The notes beneath the pieces were generated by a model that was not told the origin of the DNA, searched no databases, and worked only from the letters and a program-made list of their open reading frames with translations. A stretch of 64,000 nucleotides of DNA, taken from the NCBI GenBank assembly GCA_007449985.2, contig VIIQ02000779.1, forward strand, positions 209,619 to 273,618, in the 5' to 3' direction. The position numbers were made by a program, and so were the translations under genes. Shown piece by piece: positions 11,101 through 21,500 of the stretch (positions within the stretch are counted from its first letter, which is position 1; every line of letters starts with the position of its first letter). The DNA comes from Desmodesmus armatus. Its lineage: Eukaryota > Chlorophyta > Chlorophyceae > Sphaeropleales > Scenedesmaceae.

Positions 11101-11448
11101 AATGCACAGCACGACACAGCACACAACACAACTCTTCAGGGAGTACTGACTGACCCTAGCTGGCTTCAATCCCAGCTGGAGTTTCTAGATGCTCTGCTGT
11201 GTTTCTTTGGGGAGGAGTCTGCAGATGTTCCTGCAGGTGCTGTCTCAGACTTTGTTGCAGTGGCGGGAACCTACAGCAGCAGCGCACGCCAGCAGGCTGC
11301 TGCGGATGCTGTGTCCCAGGCCGCTGTGCACAGCAGCAGGGTACAGGGCTTAGTGGGCAGCAGCACATGGGTTGAATTGGAGCCTGGGCTGCAGCAGCTG
11401 CTGCAGATGCCTGGCAGCCGCAGCCGCAAGAAGCAGCGGAAGGACTAG
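8122..11448 (+). CDS. Unrecognised multi-exon, mostly helical protein with a basic C-terminus
   Basis: Well supported exons are 8122..8358 (ATG, 79 codons), 8453..8533, 8940..9193, 9922..10067 and 10293..11448 (stop). The 9922 and 10293 exons join perfectly in phase (YSNFFR-WGMLHEEAELEQL). A probable exon 8564..8716 also keeps phase. The part between 9194 and 9921 is unresolved; a possible exon ends at the donor at 9609. The protein is rich in Leu and Ala and looks like helical repeats (for example LTACLELLHAMLASVWQLL and VLMVLVAGLMPEELQDD), with Gln tracts and a basic end, SRSRKKQRKD, that could be a nuclear signal. No family is recognised; a HEAT-like scaffold is a guess. Given the gap, it could also be two genes. 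Confidence 0.6.
8717..8784 (+). repeat. GTACA/GTACG pentamer microsatellite at an intron start
   Basis: A run of GTACAG/TACGG pentamers follows directly after the probable exon that ends at 8716, so the first repeat unit would supply the GT of the splice donor. The same pentamer family recurs at 28769 and 41900. Confidence 0.8.
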
Positions 11449-13631
11449 GTGATACCGGTGATATTGCTTGTGCTGTTGTGTTTCAGTCTGTGTGTAGTAG
11501 GCTCCATCTGGGCCCGTCCTACTGTGTGCTGTTTATGTCTTTGTGTGGAGTAGCATCCGTGACAATAATTGACCGTGCTGATGTAGACAGCACTGTTGGG
11601 AGGCCCCTACACTGTAAAACCATGCCCTGGTTCATTCACCACCGCCAAAACAGCACCAACCATACCTCTCAAATGCCAGGAAGGCATCTCAGCCCCTCCA
11701 AGCGCAACCGTCTGAACACTCACCAGGCTTCTGCAGCCAGCACCCACACATGTGTACACCTCACCACACACCTCACTCCCTGCAGGAGCACCCCAAGCAC
11801 CCCGTAACCCAACCAGTGCTTTGACATTAGGCGGCGGAATGCAAAAGTCAGCCCCTCCAAGCGCAACCGTCTGAACGCTCACCAGGCTTCTGCAGCCAGC
11901 ACCCACACATGTGTGAACCTCACCCCACACCTCACTCCTCGCAGGAGCACCCCAAGCACCCCGTGACCCAACCAGTGCTTTGACATTAGGCGGCGGAATG
12001 CAAAACTCGGGCGGTGACTTGGCCTGGGGGTGTCGGACGCGGGCACCTCTCACAGCATGGCAGCCCACATACCCATGACCTAAACATAGAGGTACGTAAC
12101 ATCCCTCACTCATGCAATGGCATCTTTGACTGTGGCTGTCCTGCTGAGACGACGAGGCTGGTTGAAAGTCACATGTGAACTCACGCTGAACCAACGCTCA
12201 AGCGAGCCACGACACATGCCAGGGGGCTGTACAGCCTCCTGCTTGCTATGAGTCAACATACACACATAGACAGATGAACAAAACCACAAACCCTAACATG
12301 CACACCACACAGCTTGCTGTTGCAAGAATACCGCCGGCCAACCCGGATTTTAGGTGCTGCACGGATGTCAGGTGCTGCACGGACAACCCAGTGCCCTGAA
12401 ACAACCCAGCACCCCCCATCGGCAGGGAGTGTATGTCACTCCCTGTTTGAGGATGCTATAAACCGGGCTCTGATGCATGGGCTCCCAACACTGCGGCGCG
12501 ATGGGCAGGGTGTGTCAAACACATGAGGTACAACCATGTGTGTACCAAACCATTTGTGACATAATTGTGCTGTAACGGCGCAAGCAACAGCCTGCAGCAG
12601 CCCGTAATGCAGTGTCCGCCGTACACCGGAAAACAAGGGGTGTAATAGCCATGCGTGGGGAATAAGGGCACAACAGCCATGATGAGGCACAGCCCAGGGA
12701 TATCAACTAAAGCAATATCAACTAAAGCAAGGGGTCCACTGCAGGTGTGCCGTACGGCTGCAAGTCTGCACAGTCAATCAAGCCAAACGAGGACTCCTGC
12801 CAGCCGGACCTGCCTGAAATCCTGCCTCAAAGGTGTGTGCGCGCGAGACAAAAACGCCTAAAGCCCCAAGCGTCCGTGAAACACCCCAAGCAAGCACACT
12901 GCCGGTGCCCCTGTGCATGCCTTTGCATAAAAAACGACACAGCACTGCCCCCCCCCCCCCCCTGCTGCCAGCACAACCTCCCCAACCAGGCAGCCAGACT
13001 GCATCAAGCAGCGACACAAGAGCTAGGTGAGTTGCGCAGCGCCGCTGCCAGCAGCCACCACACCAGCAGTCCGTGAACAGCCTGTGCCAAAAACCAACCG
13101 CCCAACGCAGGCACGGCGGCAAAGCGATATGGCTGGTACACGTGCTGGCAGACACCAGCAACACTGCCTAAAAAGTTGGGGGCAATGGCAGTGGAGGCGC
13201 TGCTGCAAGAGCTGGCAGACACCACCACGCCACCAGGCGGAGCGCTGCAGCGCAAAATGCATCCAACGTCTCCCTGGATTATGCCGTGCAGAAAACCCAG
13301 TGGCAGGATGCAGAAAAGAGCCACCACTCCAGGTCTTACACACAGGCTGCTGAATACCGGTGCAACACACATCAGCACCCTGTCCCAGCATGCGCACGCA
13401 TTCTGTCACTCCAGAACCCCTGCCGCAGGACCGAACACTCTCCATGCAACACACCCAGTGCTGAAAAGGAACAACAGCAAAAGCCAAAACTTCAGCAGTT
13501 CCACGCCAAGCACGGCTGCCACCCACACCCAGTTCTGACAAAAAGACCGCAGCAAGAACAACCAGCAACCGAACCATGCCAAGCAAGAGCACCTACCACG
13601 TACAACCGCTCAAAGTAAAACCGCATATGGC
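11449..13631. other. Intergenic stretch without a recognised gene
   Basis: This lies between the 3' ends of two convergent genes. It holds the 159-bp tandem duplication (11689-12005), a C-run near 12950 and several short ORFs in all frames without recognisable domains. Around 13336 a TTACA (TGTAA on the minus strand) may be the polyadenylation signal of the phytol kinase gene. No gene is supported. Confidence 0.5.
11689..12005 (+). repeat. Tandem duplication of about 159 bp, two copies
   Basis: The blocks 11689-11846 and 11847-12005 are nearly identical. Both contain GCGCAACCGTCTGAAC, CACCCACACATGTGT and TTGACATTAGGCGGCGGAAT, with few substitutions between them. Both copies are non-coding as far as can be seen. 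Confidence 0.85.
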
Positions 13632-15402
13632 TCAGCCCAGCCATTGCATGATCATGGCAGGCTGGCCCGAGGCCCGCAGCATGGCCGAGGCCGCAGCGGC
13701 AAGCGGCAGCACTGCCAAGCTGGTTACCGTAGCCACGAGCGGCACGCTGATGTTATCGTCCAGCCAGCTGTTGATCGGCAGCGACTCAACAACAGTGCAG
13801 GCCGCACACACGACCGCCAGGTAGGGAAGCACTGTCACAGGGCTGTAGCATTGGAAGTAACCCATGCTGCAGAAGTGCCAGAAGAACCCTGCAGACATTG
13901 CCAGCCCAGCACCAAACATGGCCAAACTGCCCGGCCAGCTCTTACTGCTGTTCCAAGGCAGCTTGAGATTCTTCGCGCTGCCCAACCTGCGCCCAACAAT
14001 GTCCGCAAAACCGTCGCCACCGCACATCATGCTGACCGCGATTGCGCCGGCAGGGTTTTCCCGCCAAAACACCAGCGTGACGGCCAGCAGCACGATGCAG
14101 TAGTACAGAGGGCCCTTGAGTAGCTCGGACCTGTCGCCCTCCCTGCTGACTGACTTGACCAGGCCCGGGTCTGACAGCACCCCAGAGCCCACGGCCAGAA
14201 TCCTGCGACACACGACGGTGCACGAAACAGGTTTGTGACACAAAAATAGCGGAAGGCAGCACACGCAAGCATAAGCCACCAGCACCTGTACATAACAGTA
14301 CACTGCCTGTGCAGTGTGTGCTTCACTACACCATGCAGTCAGTGTTGCATACAAACTGCGTAACTTGCTCTGTAACAAAGAACCCCTCATCAACCAGCTG
14401 CTTTTGGAGCAGCTGATGCCTGCTTAGCCTGGTCTATGCACCCGTCCTTGCTGGATTCTGGCCACCCGTTTGGTTCACACTGTTGGGTGTAATGCTGTGT
14501 GTGGCCGCACCTGAGCATGTTGATTCCTGGGATGGCAGCTGCCACCAGCCGAGCTCCAGGGGCATCACTGAATCATCACACAGACACGTAGACGGAGCGG
14601 CTGCTGTCAGTGCATTATCAGCAACAGTGCCGCTGTGGGAGCTGCCATGCAAGCAATACGCTGCTTGACGCGGAAGGCCCCAACCAACCATGCAGCCACA
14701 GTATCTGCACAAAATGAAGTTATTGGCCTGTGTTCATATACACGGGGGGTTGAAGCAAAATAGGCTGTTCCACTTTGCTGTGTGTGAGCCAACAAAGTGT
14801 AGGGGCCAGTAGCTTGCTGACCTGAAGGTGGTCCAGAACAGCAGCAGAAGTGGGCCAGCAGAGGCATGCACCAGCTTGCGACTCAGCTTCTGCAGGACAA
14901 AAAGCAGGGAGATCACAGTGCAAAAGGTTATCACGCTGGAGCTAGGTAACACAGCTTTTCAGCATGCATGAGCTGTAGTGAGCACTGCCCAGCACAATGC
15001 ACATCCGCAACATGGTTGCAGGAAGTGCTGGCGATCAGTCAGCACACTGACCTGCTCCAGGACGCCAGAGTTGGTCAGCACATCAAACATCTTGACCCAC
15101 ACCAAAGCTACAACCGCAGTGATGACAGCTGCAACCTGGTCTTGCTGCAGGGGTGCAGACAATGCCGCCAGCCCGTCCATGGCTGCTGGCAATGCGGCAT
15201 GACGCAACCTTGGATGCTGCTGCATGCATGGTTGCTGCTTCAGAAGGCTGTGATGGTGTATATGTGCCCATGCAGCTGCATTCATGGGCGCATGTTGCCT
15301 GCTGAGACTGCCCACACCAACACGCTGAGGTGTCAAAACTGAACTGACAGCAGCAACAGGAGATCTCCGACACAAGCAGCTGGGCGCCCTTGCAGACAGC
15401 AT
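13632..15402 (-). CDS. VTE5: Phytol kinase family protein (VTE5/FOLK type), chloroplast
   Basis: Four exons join in frame: complement(13632..14202, 14511..14567, 14822..14889, 15052..15402), 348 codons, all borders GT-AG. The N-terminus (MLSARAPSCLCRRSP...) is Ser/Ala/Arg-rich like a chloroplast transit peptide. The catalytic region shows VKMFDVLTNSGVLEQ-KLSRKLVHASAGP across the first intron, then GARLVAAAIPGINMLR, VSREGDRSELLKGPLYY, MCGGDGFADIVGRRLGS and ESLPINSWLDDNISVPL. These are the conserved blocks of the polyprenol kinase family, separated by several membrane helices. Known members phosphorylate phytol (VTE5, which recycles chlorophyll phytol into tocopherol) or farnesol (FOLK). Phytol is the likelier substrate given the transit-like leader, but sequence alone does not settle this. 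Confidence 0.88.
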
Positions 15403-15845
15403 CTAGGCTTTGAAGAATGTATTGAAAGCTTCACTGGATAGGCGATACAGGTCCAGGCAGAGATCGATGGAGACAGCCAAGGATGTGGCGCAGTTCACCA
15501 ACAAGATGCTGCGCGCGTGCATGCAACGGCTCGGGCACCCAACCAATCACCTTGACGTTTATTCAATTGACCATGGCAAGATTGATTAGCCTCATTGCCG
15601 CTTACTCATGTTATCCCTCGGTTTTGTGTTTCAAGGCACGCATTGCATCGGGTTGACCACTTTCCTTCCAGTCTTGTGAGTGTCTTATTTTTCAACATTG
15701 CTTGCGTCTGCAGTGCCACCAAAACATCACCTGGCACACATCCCTGGTGTTCCACCTCAGCACAGTTTCCCCTCCTTTGCAGGGATCCTAGTCCCATCCT
15801 GCGTTTCAGTCGCATCAAGTTCAACCCCAAACGCGTCTGCCCACC
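15403..15845. promoter_or_regulatory. Divergent spacer between the phytol kinase and ML-domain genes
   Basis: These 443 bp lie between two outward-facing start codons. The sequence is less GC-rich than its flanks and contains AT-rich pieces (for example near 15550-15590). A shared or back-to-back promoter is inferred from position only. The right gene has a good start context, CCACCATG. Confidence 0.4.
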
Positions 15846-17015
15846 ATGCCAAGGAGCGCTGGTGCCCTTGTGCTGCTGCTGAGCTGTTTCTGCCTGAGTG
15901 CTCATGCCTTCACATGGCAGGCATGCGACGCAGACAAGGTGCCTTTTGTGCCTGATAACGTCCTGCTAGTGCCAGACCCTCCAGCAGCTGGTGGCCAGGT
16001 CACCTTCAACATCCAAGGCAATGCAGGTGAGCAGCAGTTGCGACCATCGGACGCTGTTGTGTGGGCTTGGACACACACATACCTGCTTGCTATCGGACAC
16101 CGCGCTGCTCCAGGATCGATGTCTTTCAGCCAGTGCAATTTTGTGGCGTACTGAGCACTCTTGTGTCACCTGGAAGAAAGGAATCCACATCCCCTCATCC
16201 CTACCACCACTCTACTACAGGACCACCCACCCACCCTCTGTCTGCATGTCATGCATGCATCTGTCCTTGTGCCTCCAGTGCATGATGTCCCAGCTGGCCA
16301 GATCTCCATCGATGTGTCATTTGCGGGCACACCAATCTATGAGGAGGTGGATGACTTGTGCAGCAAGACCAGCTGCCCAATCAAGACAGGGCCCCTGGAC
16401 ATCAAATACATCCAGGACCTGCCTCCCATCGCACCCCCAGTAAGCAGCAGGCAGGGGGTCCCTCTGGTGCAGGCTGTTGTAACATTGCAGCCAGCATATG
16501 CTGCTGTGGAATACCTGACAGCCATGGCGTGCCGGCTGCGAGGCGAGACAGTGCAGCCAGGATCATTTGCTGCTGAGTTGTTGTTGCCGGCCTGCCATAG
16601 CACGCCCAGCGTGCAGCAGGTATGCCTGTGTGCATCTGTAGTGACGACAGGCGCACCCTTTATCCTTCCAGAACTGTGACTAGCTCCAGGCGTTACAACC
16701 TCCGTGATGGTCTTTTCCTGACTCGTGTGGCTACTTCTGACCGGCTTGTCTCGTGCTGGCCACTGCTACCGCTGCTGCCGCCGCCGCTGCCGCTTGCTTC
16801 AGGGCGAGTATGATGTACGTGTGATTGCCCGCGACACCGCTGGCGGGGAGCTGATGTGCGTGGACGTGCATTTTGAGATGCTGCCACCCAGCTTCGTGCA
16901 GAAGTTCCTTCCCGGCAGCTGGCTGGGCAAGACCAAGGGCAGCCAGAGCCAGCGCATCTCAGAAGCAGGCCCAGCCATCGCACGCCGCATGCTGCAGGCC
17001 CTGCGCGGCAACTAA
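15846..17015 (+). CDS. Secreted ML (MD-2-related lipid recognition) domain protein, NPC2-like
   Basis: Three exons join in frame: 15846..16026, 16279..16439, 16803..17015, 184 codons. The start ATG sits in CCACCATG. Residues 1-21 form a signal peptide (ALVLLLSCFCLSAHA). The mature domain opens with WQACDADKVPFVPDNVLL and continues with VTFNIQGNAG, then VPAGQISIDVSFAGTPIYEE and DLCSKTSCPIKTGPLDI. The next two exons meet at LPPIAPP-GEYDVRVIARD, and the domain ends with ELMCVDVHFEML. This is the ML/NPC2 fold pattern, including the CysX5Cys pair, the Pro-Pro-Gly-x-Tyr turn and a late Cys in a beta strand. Family members bind sterols or phospholipids in the secretory or vacuolar lumen. A ~45-residue Lys/Ser/Arg-rich tail (LGKTKGSQSQRISEAG) extends past the usual domain end. 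Confidence 0.85.
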
Positions 17016-18567
17016 TGTACCATCATCCGGCGGCTATGGCACAGTAGGGCTAGCTAATGAGGTATCAGCAGCAGGGTCAGGGGACGTTGATTGTCCAGTG
17101 TGCTGGCGCTGCGGCCTTGCAGGCCCGCAGAGTTGTACTGTTTGCACTGTGTACATTTAGGCCTAGCCGGTCAGCTCACGCGATAGCCAGTGAGGTGGTG
17201 TGCGCTCGCCCCAGTGTATGTGTAGGGTTGCTTGTTTCAACAGGGCATTGTTTGTGGCCTTGCTTGTGTCATCAGAGCTAGGATTGCTCCATGCATGTGT
17301 ACCAAAGCAAGCGGGGGGCTCCCCGGCCCCTTGGCTGACTGGCCAGTGTATGGCTACCACGGCTGTGGTGGTGTGCTGTGCTGTGTGGCAGCTGTGCAGT
17401 TGGATCACAGTGGCTCAGCGTAACAGCAAGCTGCTGCAAATGCAGGTTGCAGGACAAGGCAGGGTTGGCGCAGGTTGATAGTTGTGAAAGTTGTGTGTGG
17501 AAGGTGATGGCGACCGTGCTGAGTTGGTTTGCATGGGACAGAATCAATATCTGCTTTCATTGCTTCAGCAGTGCAAGGCTTTGGTGTGCCTGCTGTTTAG
17601 AGTGGGGGCAAGCAACAGATAGCCAACGGCATCGAACAAGGTTGAGTTGCATGGCCTTGGAGCAACCTTGCCTTCAAAATCTGCACCGCTCCACGCGTTG
17701 CCAGCAAGCATACACTGAAGCAAGACACGCCACCAAGACCTAGCAGCAAATGCTGCCTGTTCAACCACGTGGTCAGCCCATGCTGCTGCTCCACATTTTC
17801 CAGCCAGCATGACTCAGCACCGATGATCACAATGGAGCTTTGCTGCAACATCCAGCCCAGCAGAAGGGCAGCAACTGGCCAGACACCTTCATGTCACAGT
17901 GAGCCAAGGGTTTGGGGGCCCCGAAGCTCGTCTAGCTTCAGCTGCACATGCATATGCATTACTATTCACTTCTTTTCGTTGGCAGACACGGCAGCTTCAG
18001 CCTCTGCGATCTTACTACAATGCTCCACATTTTGGCCCTGTAAGAACCATCGGCAGAGTTTCATGCTTGTGCTGCCAGGCTATAGTGCTACGTTGTTGGC
18101 AAGCACAGGGCATCAAAAGGCACATCAGATCCATCAGGAGCACTGAATCTCAGCGAGGAGCCTACAATTGGGTGAAGGGTAAGATGCCACATTGCAGCCG
18201 CCATCAATCCAGTGACACTGCACTGGCGCTGCAGCAAATGGTTCACTCTTGTAGCCACAACATTCATCCCCACCCTGGTTCCAAGTATGACTTGCTACCT
18301 AGAGGTGCTGGCTCTACTGGCCAACCTGTCAGCGCCAGCCTGGCAGAGCTTGAAGTATAGAGGCGTGGTGCGGGGGCCTGCAGGGTGCAGAGCCTCTTGA
18401 GGCCAACCAAACCTGCACACTAAAAGGTTCTGGGCTTGATAATTGGATCGATTGATTGGAATGGTTTGAGAGTTACATAACCCTAACGGTGATAACGCCA
18501 GCGGTGAATCCTTTACTGATGCGTATGATTGCATGTACTTTGAATTACCTTTTGTTTGCAAACCACC
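17016..18567. other. Intergenic stretch without a recognised gene
   Basis: About 1.55 kb between two plus-strand genes. Open frames of up to ~150 codons exist (for example 17899-18360), but they show no domain and no plausible splice-linked continuation. Near 18439-18520 the DNA is AT-richer, just upstream of the long coiled-coil gene, and may hold its promoter. Confidence 0.45.
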
Positions 18568-21500
18568 ATGCAGCTGGCTTCTGGGTCGTACCGAGCTGTC
18601 TGGGGCGTGCCTCGACAGCTCAGGAGATCACTCCCACGCCCCTCGTCGAGTAACCGGCATCACCGCCGCCTAACAACTATCGTATTTGGTTATAATGATG
18701 ATCTGGTCGATGTGCAGTCAGGTCAGCCACCACACGGCGGAGGGGCAGCAGCAGGGACAGCAGCAGGAGCAGCAGCACCTGGGGGTGGGGGCTCTCGCAG
18801 TCCCTCGCCCCTTGGACAGGCAGGATCAGGGCCCGTCAATAACTTCAAGCCTCAGGGAGACATCAGCCCTGTACTAGTGCTGGCTGGCGCCGGCACAGCG
18901 ATTATATGCGGTGTGACACTGGTCTGGCTGTCCACGTTGGGGGCAGGGTCCCTGCCGAGCAGCGCTGCAGAGGGTGCTGCACTAGCAGCACAGGTGTCGG
19001 CAGCTGTGGCATCTGCAGCAAGCCAGGCAGCTCCTGCTATTGCTGGTGTGTTGCACCACCTGTGGGTCACTCTTGCTGAGGTGGGTCAAAGTCGGGTAGT
19101 GTAGCAGCTGGCAGCAGAGAAGAGACACGAGGGGGCCATACGGGCTCCTCGCATCGTCATAGGAGAGGTCATGTTTGAATGCATTGCAGGTCAGCACTGT
19201 ACACGGCGTTTGCAGCCTCCATGCCAGCATATACCAGACTCCAAGCTCTGCTGCATTGCATAACACTTCTTGCAGTCACAGCATCTGCCACTAGGACTTG
19301 CAACTGATTTGCCAGGTGCATAATTGTGTAGTGCGGTCTGCTTTCTCTGCCTTCTTCTCTTCATGTCTCACTCTGCCCTAAATTGATTCCCGCCTCCTTG
19401 AAACAACTTGCCTCGAAAAGCCTGTATTGCTGCTGCCTTGATGTCCACAGGTGCCCCATGCTGTGCTGGATGGTTGGAGGCACTGCCTGGTGGCCATATC
19501 AGCACACTTCAGCATGGCAGGGCTGCTGCCGGGGCCCATGCCCTCCTGGCTGGCAGCAGCAGTAGCAGCTGTGCCCTGGAGCCTTGTAGTGACAGCAGCT
19601 GCCAGTGCTGCTGCTGTGCTGTGGGTCAATAGGGGCAGGCTACAGGCAGAGAAAGCTGCTTTGAGGTGAGGCACACATGATTGTTTGGTTGTCGCAAATG
19701 GTGGGTTATGGCAAGGAGGCAGGACGCATGCAGGTTGTTGCTCGTAGGTCAAAATGCGCTGTATACTTGCTTCTCCCACTGCTGGTAGGCATGTCACCAC
19801 CCAAGCATGCCCTGTCTCGCAGATGAGACACAAGTTTGTCGGCATACATGCAGTGGGGTACATACACCGACACAGTGCTGTTGGTGTGGCTGTTGCTTGC
19901 TGTTTGTTCCCCGCTCATTTCCTGCAGGTCCTCCTATCAGCAGCAGTTTGAAGCAGCACTGTCAGCAGCCCTGCAAACCCAACAGGCGTCCAGCATGGCT
20001 GATGTAGCAGCCCTCAACAGGTTTGTGGCTGGCTTTGAGTAACTTGCAAATGGTGACACCCAGGATTGACTATGCAGTTGAAAGAGTTTATGCAGCTTGG
20101 CTTGCAGAGCCTTTGCTGACCAGAATTGGCTGGATGCGTTTCAGCACGTGTCATGCAGTGGGTTGCATGATGAGTCAGGGCAGATCAGGGCGCAGCGCTG
20201 TTGTCCGTCTCTGCTGAGCTTGTGCCTGAAGCCGAGCCGTCAAAGTATGAAAGGTGTTTTTGGTACGGGCAGTCTTGTGTACTTGTCAACGCTATGTTCT
20301 TCTGCTTTCCTTGAACAGGTTCCTGCAGGACATGGGCCTCCCACCACAGCCACAGCAGCAGCCAGCGCCTCCCGCAGCAGGCTCAGCACAGCGCGCAGGC
20401 ACCCCAGCACACCAACAGCATGCGCAGCAGCAGGCCAGGGCTGCAGGAGGGCCCATGCAGGAGCTGGTTTCCCGCCTGCAGGGCTTGAGAGCAGCACTGG
20501 AGGCCAGGGCTGCTGCACAGCGGGCAGCGCAGCAGCAGCTAGAGTCCCAGGTGAGAGCCTGCATGGTGTTTGGCACTGTTGAGGTTTTGCCTCCCAGCCC
20601 CTGCCTGTTGGGGTTTGCTGATTCCTGTGTTACGCACAGCGACTACTTGTGTACATACTATACTATGGACATGCAAGTTACATGCAAGCAGGCTATGAGG
20701 CACACCAACATAGTACGACTAGGACAGCTAACCGGGGAGTGCATCGTGTGTGTGGCTAGCCGATGGGAGTCTGCGCTGGTGTTGCTTGACTTACTCACTG
20801 TTGTACTGTTGCTGGTGCCTGTGCATTTGCTGCACCAGGTGTCTGAGGTGCGACAGCTGAGGTCACACCTGGCTGCTGCTGAGCAGCAGGTCATGGCAGC
20901 CCGGGCAGCAGCAGCTTCTGGATCAAATCCTGCCGCAGCACAGCGGATGCAGGTACGTGTAGCCTTTTTACTGGCTGACTCGGGCTTTGGATGATTGTAC
21001 ATGTGCTGAAGCTGTAGTGTTGTCTGTGCCTGTACATGTATAAATGCAGTTGAGCTTGTGTGTGCTTGCTGTCTGCTGTGGTGTATCTGGCAGTGCTCTC
21101 AGCAGTTGCTGTGCTGTCACATCATGCCCCTCCTCCGTGTGCTTCTCACACCGCCATGTAACGTGCCTCAGAGGCTGACACATTACATGAACGCTTTTTC
21201 CCACCTTGCGTTCATGTAACGGCAGCTTCCCATGAACACCCTTTCGCTGCTGTGCGGCCTGCAGGAGCTGATGATGATGACCAGTCGGCTGACAGCCCAG
21301 TGCAACCAGCAACAGCAGCAGCTGCAGCAGCTGGCAGCTGCCAACTCCTCCCTGCAGCAGCAACTGCAACAGGCCCTTGCAGAGGCCTCCGGGGACCCCA
21401 ACCAAGGCAGCGCAGCAGCAGCGGCAGTATCACAGCTGGCTGCAGAACGGACCATGCTAGCTGGGGAGCTCGCCCAACGGGACCAACAACTGGCCCAAAT

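Noticed and set aside
12747..13618. Several overlapping 100-190 codon ORFs on both strands 3' of the phytol kinase gene
   Set aside because: They are low in recognisable structure, overlap each other on both strands and have no splice support.
17899..18360. 153-codon ORF between the ML gene and the coiled-coil gene
   Set aside because: Composition is unlike neighbouring genes, no domain is seen, and no plausible exon partner was found.
18556..18567. Start of the coiled-coil/profilin protein at 18556
   Set aside because: The codon is TTG. The ATG at 18568 lies in a good ACCACCATG context and is used instead.
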